In this document: positions 61,801 to 64,000 of the stretch, in pieces
Position numbering within the stretch: position 1 is the first letter of the stretch
Layout: each line of letters begins with the position of its first letter
NCBI GenBank assembly: GCA_026261815.1
Contig: JAMPIT010000856.1
Location: forward strand, 14,228,001-14,292,000
Direction: 5' to 3'
Length of the DNA: 64,000 nucleotides
Source of the DNA: Monarcha castaneiventris obscurior
Lineage: Eukaryota; Chordata; Aves; Passeriformes; Monarchidae
Translations under genes and position numbers: made by a program
Notes under the pieces: generated by a model
What the model was told of the DNA's origin: nothing
What the model saw: only the letters and a program-made list of their open reading frames with translations
Database searches by the model: none

Positions 61801-62147
61801 CCGTGGAACAGGGTGTTATGGATGTGATGGGCACCCTCAGCTTTCTCAGCAGCAGCGCCGGGCTGTGGTCCCACGGCACCCAGCGCCCCTCACGGGGGTC
61901 CCAGTCCCTCCCCAGGCTGCTTGGTCCCCAGTCCCGCCGGGCAGAGAGGCCCCGCAGTTCCCCCTCTGGCACATGCGGGGCCGCCCCCGCCGCAGCCTCC
62001 CGAAGCTCGCCGAGCACGACAGCTGCCCTGTCCCAGCCGCGGGCACCCGCAGCCCCCCGGAGCCCGCCGCCCGCCGCCTCCAGCCCCTCCGCGGACAGGA
62101 CACAGCGCTCCCGGGGCCCCGCACCCTCACCACGGGAACGCCGCCAT
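16740..62147 (-). CDS. VPS35L: VPS35L, retriever/Commander VPS35-like subunit (31 coding exons)
   Basis: VPS35L (formerly C16orf62) is the large alpha-solenoid subunit of retriever (with VPS26C and VPS29), part of the Commander complex that recycles SNX17-bound cargo such as integrins from endosomes. Thirty-one exons splice in frame to 963 residues and stop TGA at 16740-16742, the length I recall for human. The ATG at 62147 has A at -3 and G at +4. Landmarks: N-terminal [11 protein letters not shown] (residues about 29-39), the segment reported to contact VPS29; a serine run at about 54-65; basic RRKRDKDE near 100; then helical-repeat solenoid to the end. [43 protein letters not shown] and HGDLRNN are near-identical to human. 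Intron 10 is U12-type; all others are ordinary GT-AG. No frameshift or premature stop was seen. Confidence 0.97.
17404..17550 (-). CDS. VPS35L: VPS35L coding exon 30
   Basis: Residues 883-931, from [20 protein letters not shown] to KTM. Acceptor CACCCCAG, donor GTAAGG, phase 0. Confidence 0.95.
17671..17692 (+). repeat. AT dinucleotide microsatellite
   Basis: An ATATATAT run in VPS35L intron 29, interrupted by TTTAG. Confidence 0.85.
19917..20035 (-). CDS. VPS35L: VPS35L coding exon 29
   Basis: Residues 843-882 ([17 protein letters not shown] onward, ending LGKEE). Donor GTATGT. Confidence 0.94.
21840..22005 (-). CDS. VPS35L: VPS35L coding exon 28
   Basis: Residues 788-842 ([30 protein letters not shown], ending YHVDK) plus one base. 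Donor GTAATA, weak. Confidence 0.95.
23647..23786 (-). CDS. VPS35L: VPS35L coding exon 27
   Basis: Residues 741-787 ([20 protein letters not shown] onward, ending STLLVVP). Acceptor TTTTGTAG, donor GTAAGT. Confidence 0.95.
24476..24541. repeat. AATT/ATTAATT microsatellite
   Basis: Tandem AATTAATT and TAATATTAAT units over about 65 bp; self-complementary AT-only sequence. Confidence 0.85.
28185..28860 (+). mobile_element. Ancient CR1-family LINE 3' fragment
   Basis: Decayed but colinear with the widespread amniote CR1 3' end: an early GGAGTCATTATAGATG, then GAATGACTAGGAGAG, GGAACTGCTTCC, a GTGGAACTCACC block, and near the end GGGCTAGACAGACTTG, where the consensus reads GGGCTAGATGGACCTTG. Plus strand, with internal deletions. 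Based on remembered consensus, no alignment run. Confidence 0.6.
33144..33258 (-). CDS. VPS35L: VPS35L coding exon 26
   Basis: Residues 703-740 ([32 protein letters not shown]) plus one base. Donor GTAAGG. Confidence 0.95.
33590..33900. other. GC-rich, CpG-poor intronic block
   Basis: Lies in VPS35L intron 25. Composition jumps to GC-rich with few CpG, and several frames on both strands stay open for more than 100 codons. No splice-consistent exon, known domain or repeat was recognised; the open frames probably reflect lack of AT-rich stop codons. Confidence 0.5.
34416..34493 (-). CDS. VPS35L: VPS35L coding exon 25
   Basis: Residues 677-702 ([20 protein letters not shown] onward, ending AAFVR). 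Donor GTAGGT. Confidence 0.95.
35280..35378 (-). CDS. VPS35L: VPS35L coding exon 24
   Basis: Residues 644-676 ([20 protein letters not shown] onward, ending VQLIH). Donor GTAAGC. Confidence 0.95.
37341..37404 (-). CDS. VPS35L: VPS35L coding exon 23
   Basis: Residues 622-643 ([19 protein letters not shown] onward, ending IKM). Donor GTGAGT. Confidence 0.94.
39673..39753 (-). CDS. VPS35L: VPS35L coding exon 22
   Basis: Residues 595-621 ([20 protein letters not shown] onward) plus two bases. Donor GTAAGA. Confidence 0.94.
40160..40310 (+). mobile_element. CR1 LINE fragment, plus strand
   Basis: In VPS35L intron 21. AAGATGATTAAGGGGCCACA, then CCTCATATGAGCAAAG and GAGAGCTGGGCCTGTG, follow the CR1 consensus (GATGATCAAGGGGCTGGAGC ... 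CTTATGAGGAAAGGCTGAG ... GAGCTGGGGCTGTT) in order and orientation. Confidence 0.75.
40743..40828 (-). CDS. VPS35L: VPS35L coding exon 21
   Basis: Residues 567-594 ([20 protein letters not shown] onward) plus two bases. Donor GTAAGT. Confidence 0.95.
41895..41957 (-). CDS. VPS35L: VPS35L coding exon 20
   Basis: Residues 546-566 ([21 protein letters not shown]). Acceptor CCTTTAG, donor GTAAGT. Confidence 0.94.
42350..42500 (-). mobile_element. Old CR1 LINE fragment, minus strand
   Basis: In VPS35L intron 19. AAGAACTGGACACAATCATT followed by CACTGAAGCCTTAACAAAG resembles the reverse-complement CR1 block GAGCTGGACACAGTACTCC AGGTGAGGCCTCACCAGAG. Strongly diverged; limits approximate. Confidence 0.4.
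42798..42878 (-). CDS. VPS35L: VPS35L coding exon 19
   Basis: Residues 519-545 ([27 protein letters not shown]). Donor GTAAAG. Confidence 0.96.
43292..43345 (-). CDS. VPS35L: VPS35L coding exon 18
   Basis: Residues 501-518 ([18 protein letters not shown]). Donor GTAGGT. Confidence 0.95.
43701..43817 (-). CDS. VPS35L: VPS35L coding exon 17
   Basis: Residues 462-500 ([20 protein letters not shown] onward, ending KLKNPQ). Donor GTGAGT. Confidence 0.96.
44027..44138 (-). CDS. VPS35L: VPS35L coding exon 16
   Basis: Residues 424-461 ([38 protein letters not shown]). Donor GTAACG, weak. Confidence 0.96.
46210..46256 (-). CDS. VPS35L: VPS35L coding exon 15
   Basis: Residues 409-423 ([15 protein letters not shown]) plus two bases. 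Donor GTAAGT. Confidence 0.94.
46937..47059 (-). CDS. VPS35L: VPS35L coding exon 14
   Basis: Residues 368-408 ([20 protein letters not shown] onward, ending YHAPD). Donor GTAAGT. Confidence 0.96.
47431..47508 (-). CDS. VPS35L: VPS35L coding exon 13
   Basis: Residues 342-367 ([26 protein letters not shown]). Donor GTAAGC. Confidence 0.95.
48006..48099 (-). CDS. VPS35L: VPS35L coding exon 12
   Basis: Residues 310-341 ([20 protein letters not shown] onward, ending ARAYLCR). Donor GTAGGC. Confidence 0.96.
49092..49139 (-). CDS. VPS35L: VPS35L coding exon 11 (after U12 intron)
   Basis: Residues 294-309 ([16 protein letters not shown]) plus two bases of T310. The acceptor TTCAATTCAG lacks a strong pyrimidine tract; the upstream intron is U12-type. 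Donor GTAAGA. Confidence 0.94.
49140..49544 (-). other. VPS35L: U12-type (minor spliceosome) intron 10 of VPS35L
   Basis: The 5' site is GTATCCTTG (minus, from 49544), one base from the U12 consensus GTATCCTTT. The branch-site consensus TTCCTTAAC is matched perfectly (complement of 49155-49163), about 15 nt before the AG. Length 405 nt, phase 2, GT-AG ends. Confidence 0.92.
49545..49641 (-). CDS. VPS35L: VPS35L coding exon 10
   Basis: Residues 262-293 ([20 protein letters not shown] onward, ending RELIPR) plus two bases of F294. Donor GTATCC, U12-type. Confidence 0.94.
51495..51554 (-). CDS. VPS35L: VPS35L coding exon 9
   Basis: Residues 242-261 ([20 protein letters not shown]) plus one base. 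Donor GTAACT. Confidence 0.94.
52527..52611 (-). CDS. VPS35L: VPS35L coding exon 8
   Basis: Residues 214-241 ([28 protein letters not shown]) plus one base. Donor GTAAGT. Confidence 0.95.
53855..54085 (-). mobile_element. CR1 LINE 3' end, minus strand
   Basis: In VPS35L intron 7. AATCATAGAATCACAGAATT, then GTTGGAAAAGACCTTCATGG, GAGTCCAACC, CTCCAAGGATGGTGATGCCA and CCCAGTGCTGGAGAACCC are the typical reverse-complement CR1 3' end. It is the youngest-looking CR1 copy in the window. Confidence 0.9.
55575..55703 (-). CDS. VPS35L: VPS35L coding exon 7
   Basis: Residues 171-213 ([43 protein letters not shown]). Donor GTCAGT. Confidence 0.96.
56331..56407 (-). CDS. VPS35L: VPS35L coding exon 6
   Basis: Residues 145-170 ([26 protein letters not shown]). 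Donor GTGAGA. Confidence 0.94.
56675..56910 (-). mobile_element. Older CR1 LINE 3' end, minus strand
   Basis: In VPS35L intron 5. ATAGGATAATTTAGAACAGA, GGAGGTCTGTGTCCAACTCT, CTCAAAGCAGGTCCAG and AGTGTTTGACCATTCTCAT match the reverse-complement CR1 3' end in order, with more decay than the copy at 53855. Confidence 0.75.
57423..57447 (-). CDS. VPS35L: VPS35L coding exon 5 (25-nt microexon)
   Basis: Residues 137-144 (NLYMGSEK) plus one base of G145. Acceptor CCTCACAG, donor GTGAGC. It matches human NLFMGSEKG, which confirms this very short exon. Confidence 0.92.
57803..57925 (-). CDS. VPS35L: VPS35L coding exon 4
   Basis: Residues 96-136 ([41 protein letters not shown]). Donor GTGAGT. Confidence 0.95.
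58251..58418 (-). CDS. VPS35L: VPS35L coding exon 3 (Ser-rich linker)
   Basis: Residues 40-95, with [40 protein letters not shown] and TTAPPM. The C-terminal end differs from human (PAALAAAM) but has equal length. Donor GTAACA. Confidence 0.94.
59353..59452 (-). CDS. VPS35L: VPS35L coding exon 2
   Basis: Residues 6-39, ending [15 protein letters not shown], the conserved N-terminal belt segment reported to reach VPS29. Donor GTGAGT. Confidence 0.94.
59453..62130 (-). other. VPS35L: VPS35L intron 1
   Basis: A 2.7-kb intron. Its first 500 bp belong to the CpG island; the remainder shows no feature that I can assign. Confidence 0.7.
62131..62147 (-). CDS. VPS35L: VPS35L coding exon 1 (start)
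   Basis: ATG at 62147, context AAGATGG. Encodes MAAFP plus two bases of W6; human starts MAVFPW. Donor GTGAGG. Only 17 coding bases. Confidence 0.92.
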
Positions 62148-62150
62148 CTT
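62140..62150 (-). promoter_or_regulatory. YY1 motif over the VPS35L start codon
   Basis: AAGATGGCGGC on the minus strand is the canonical downstream YY1 element and includes the ATG. Motif match only. Confidence 0.55.
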
Positions 62151-62157
62151 GCGCCCC

Positions 62158-62167
62158 GTCACATGAC
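62158..62167. promoter_or_regulatory. M-box / TFE-type E-box GTCACATGAC
   Basis: Reverse complement GTCATGTGAC is the extended MITF/TFE3 site. It lies 11 bp upstream of the VPS35L ATG. Function is inferred from the motif. Confidence 0.5.
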
Positions 62168-62274
62168 ACGGCCTTCCGCCGCGGTTCCCGCCCCGCCCTC
62201 AGCGCGGGAAGAGCCTGAGGGGACGGCGCCGAGCGGCGGGCTGAGCTCGGCACAAAGCACAGGAACGCGCTGCT

Positions 62275-64000
62275 TGTTAAAGATTTAAGAGTTTATTGTG
62301 CGGGATGCTTTTAAGTAAAAAGCGAGACTGGTGAGAATGAAACAAAGTACAAAAATAAATAGACTTTTGTAATGGTATCACAATTCCACACGAAAATAAA
62401 AAGATAAATATGTATAAATACAAAACGGCAAGTACAAAACCAAATTCTGGCACTTGTCAAGAGAAAGGCCTCATGAAAGTTAAAAAAAAAAACAAACCCT
62501 TGTGCTATAATGCTTTATTACACACTGGAAACATGCTTGAAGAACAAGAGGTTTAGATGTGAAACCCTAAGAGAAGGGAAACATTCATTTCTACTAACAC
62601 ACTAAACCTATCTGTGCATCAACATATTGCCTATGCTAATAATAAATACAGCACATAAAACATCCATTAGAAACATCAATCTCTAGTGCTGCTATATCAA
62701 CAGCACCTTTTGTCATCTGTGACACAGGTTACCCTTGTCACCATAAGCTCTTCCCCTCTTGAGATGGTTTTCATTCCTATGGAAAGCTGCAAACTAAAAC
62801 ACAGCTTTGATGCCCACTGGCTGAGCAGGAAACTTGCCTCGGGCATTTTCTGTATTACAGCTGAGATTTTAAAGCACCACAGCATTTGTATGAAGGAGGC
62901 AGGTCCTCCACTGGTGTAAACTCTTACATTTACACCATTAGGGGAGCCCCTGGCCACGGGCTTTCAAACAAACCAAGCAGTGCCATTCTTCAAAGTGTTG
63001 GGGCAGTGTTTTTGCCATTTTCCAAGCAAAAAATTTGGGTAACTTAGTGCATGGTATAACACACCTGTTCTGAACAGTACCACGAGCTGCAGAGGACAGA
63101 CTTGGTGGCAGATGAAAGCCACAGGCTGGTGCCGCAGTCAAGCCAATCCACTCATCACTGCCCCTGAAGGTACTGTCCTCATCCTATTATTGATGTTCCT
63201 CTTTCATGCTATTTACCACAATGAAATTTTCAGTTAGTCTTTTTCCTCTTACATTCATGTCAACACATTACAAAGCCTCCAAAGTTAGTGTCCTGTAATG
63301 TATTGACACTGGGAAAGTAACAAAATATAACCTAATTTACATTCTGGCAGTCTACTAAGACTATACAGCCAAGCCTTTCTCTCTAGAACTTTCTTACTGT
63401 CATGTCTTAAGTTCATTAAAAGAAGGGAGAGAATCATGCTCTCCTCAAGTTCATGGATAGTATCCATCAGTTGGAAGACTAAGGTAAAATATGACCATGA
63501 TCTTTTAATGTTAGATATTCATAAACATGAAAGTGTTGGGATTTGGTAAGGATTCCCCCACCCGCAGAAATCATTAATTCAGTACAAGGGCCTGTTAGGT
63601 CACAGCAGAAGATAAACTGCTCAGAAAAACTGCAGCTGTCATCAATTAAATGTAACATACCTGAATTACTATTACAGACTGGAATTACTATTTAAGTCTG
63701 AAATGGTAAAACAGTTAAAATCTTACCTTCTGAAGTTTTTGTAGAACATACACGTCTCCATATTGGACAAATGTTGTTTCCATAAGAAAACACAGTAGAC
63801 GGCAGGGAAATAAAACCCCAGGACTCTTTCAGTAGAGTGCTCTGATCTACCACACATCTGAATGCACAGTTTTGGTTTAGTCAGTGTAAGCACGTCCATC
63901 AGCCCAGCAGTGAATCTGAACCACGTCTGTCCAACTCAGCAGAAATGCAAAACATTTGGTACAAGGCCTTTAGTACTGAAACTGAGCTAATCTAATCTCA
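62275..64000 (-). other. CCP110: Probable 3' UTR of CCP110
   Basis: In amniotes CCP110 (centriole-capping protein CP110) lies directly upstream of VPS35L on the same strand. Here the minus strand has AATAAA (complement of 62292-62297) with a TGTGCTTTGTGCC-type GU-rich element downstream (about 62246-62260), which supports a cleavage site near 62275. A second AATAAA is at 62514-62519. I found no CP110-like coding sequence up to base 64000, so the identity rests on synteny. Confidence 0.5.
62292..62297 (-). terminator. CCP110: Poly(A) signal of the gene upstream of VPS35L (CCP110?)
   Basis: AATAAA on the minus strand, followed by GU-rich sequence that lies inside the VPS35L promoter region. 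Confidence 0.6.

Larger units (their letters stand above)
61590..62240. promoter_or_regulatory. VPS35L: CpG-island promoter of VPS35L
   Basis: GC- and CpG-rich over exon 1 and the start of intron 1. No TATA box was seen, as is usual for a housekeeping promoter. Confidence 0.8.

Noticed and set aside
61704..62288. Plus-strand open frame of 194 codons over the VPS35L promoter
   Set aside because: Antisense reading of a CpG island, Pro/Ser/Arg-rich; no promoter or homology supports a gene.
62697..63141. Minus-strand open frames downstream of VPS35L
   Set aside because: They do not resemble CP110 and lie in apparent 3' UTR with poly(A) signals; treated as chance.
63723..63899. Minus-strand frame of 58 codons beside a GTAAGA-like site
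   Set aside because: No similarity that I recognise, no acceptor upstream; most likely chance within a 3' UTR.
1..64000. CRISPR arrays, operons, tRNA or rRNA genes
   Set aside because: None seen; the window is vertebrate nuclear DNA with spliced genes. I could not scan formally for snoRNA or miRNA structures.

Overview
The window is vertebrate nuclear DNA with long introns, most likely from a bird. Copies of the CR1 LINE are scattered through the introns, two CpG islands mark promoters, and the gene order matches the conserved amniote block IQCK - KNOP1 - VPS35L - CCP110 (human 16p12.3, inverted here). I reconstructed exons by reading both strands for splice sites and frame continuity, and compared them with remembered human orthologues. 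The species is not determined; 'bird' is an inference from CR1 content and intron compactness.

Layout. (1) 1-5107, minus strand: the 5' part of IQCK, with four coding exons (5047-5107, 2850-2923, 1486-1612, 43-140). The rest of the gene, including the IQ motif, lies beyond base 1. Its first intron carries two LTR-like insertions. (2) About 4850-5560: a CpG island with a bidirectional promoter for IQCK (minus) and KNOP1 (plus), holding an RFX X-box, an ETS site, a CACGTG E-box and a GGGGCC hexanucleotide repeat inside IQCK exon 1. (3) 5150-14518, plus strand: KNOP1, a non-coding first exon and four coding exons, 606 codons. (4) 14519-16739: convergent 3' ends of KNOP1 and VPS35L. (5) 16740-62147, minus strand: the whole of VPS35L in 31 coding exons. 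Every junction keeps frame and the product is 963 residues, the same as I recall for the human protein. Intron 26 is 9.4 kb. (6) About 61590-62240: CpG-island promoter of VPS35L. (7) 62275-64000, minus strand: probable 3' UTR of the next gene, inferred to be CCP110; its poly(A) signal lies about 145 bp upstream of the VPS35L start codon.

The genes are a syntenic block, not a pathway. VPS35L is the solenoid subunit of the retriever/Commander endosomal recycling complex, KNOP1 is a lysine-rich nucleolar protein, IQCK is an IQ-motif protein whose promoter carries a ciliary-type X-box, and CCP110 is a centriole-capping protein.

I found no wholly new system. The best leads are a textbook U12-type (minor spliceosome) intron in VPS35L, the X-box beside the IQCK start codon, the coding GGGGCC repeat, the MITF/TFE-type site at the VPS35L start, and the close packing of the CCP110 poly(A) site against the VPS35L promoter.
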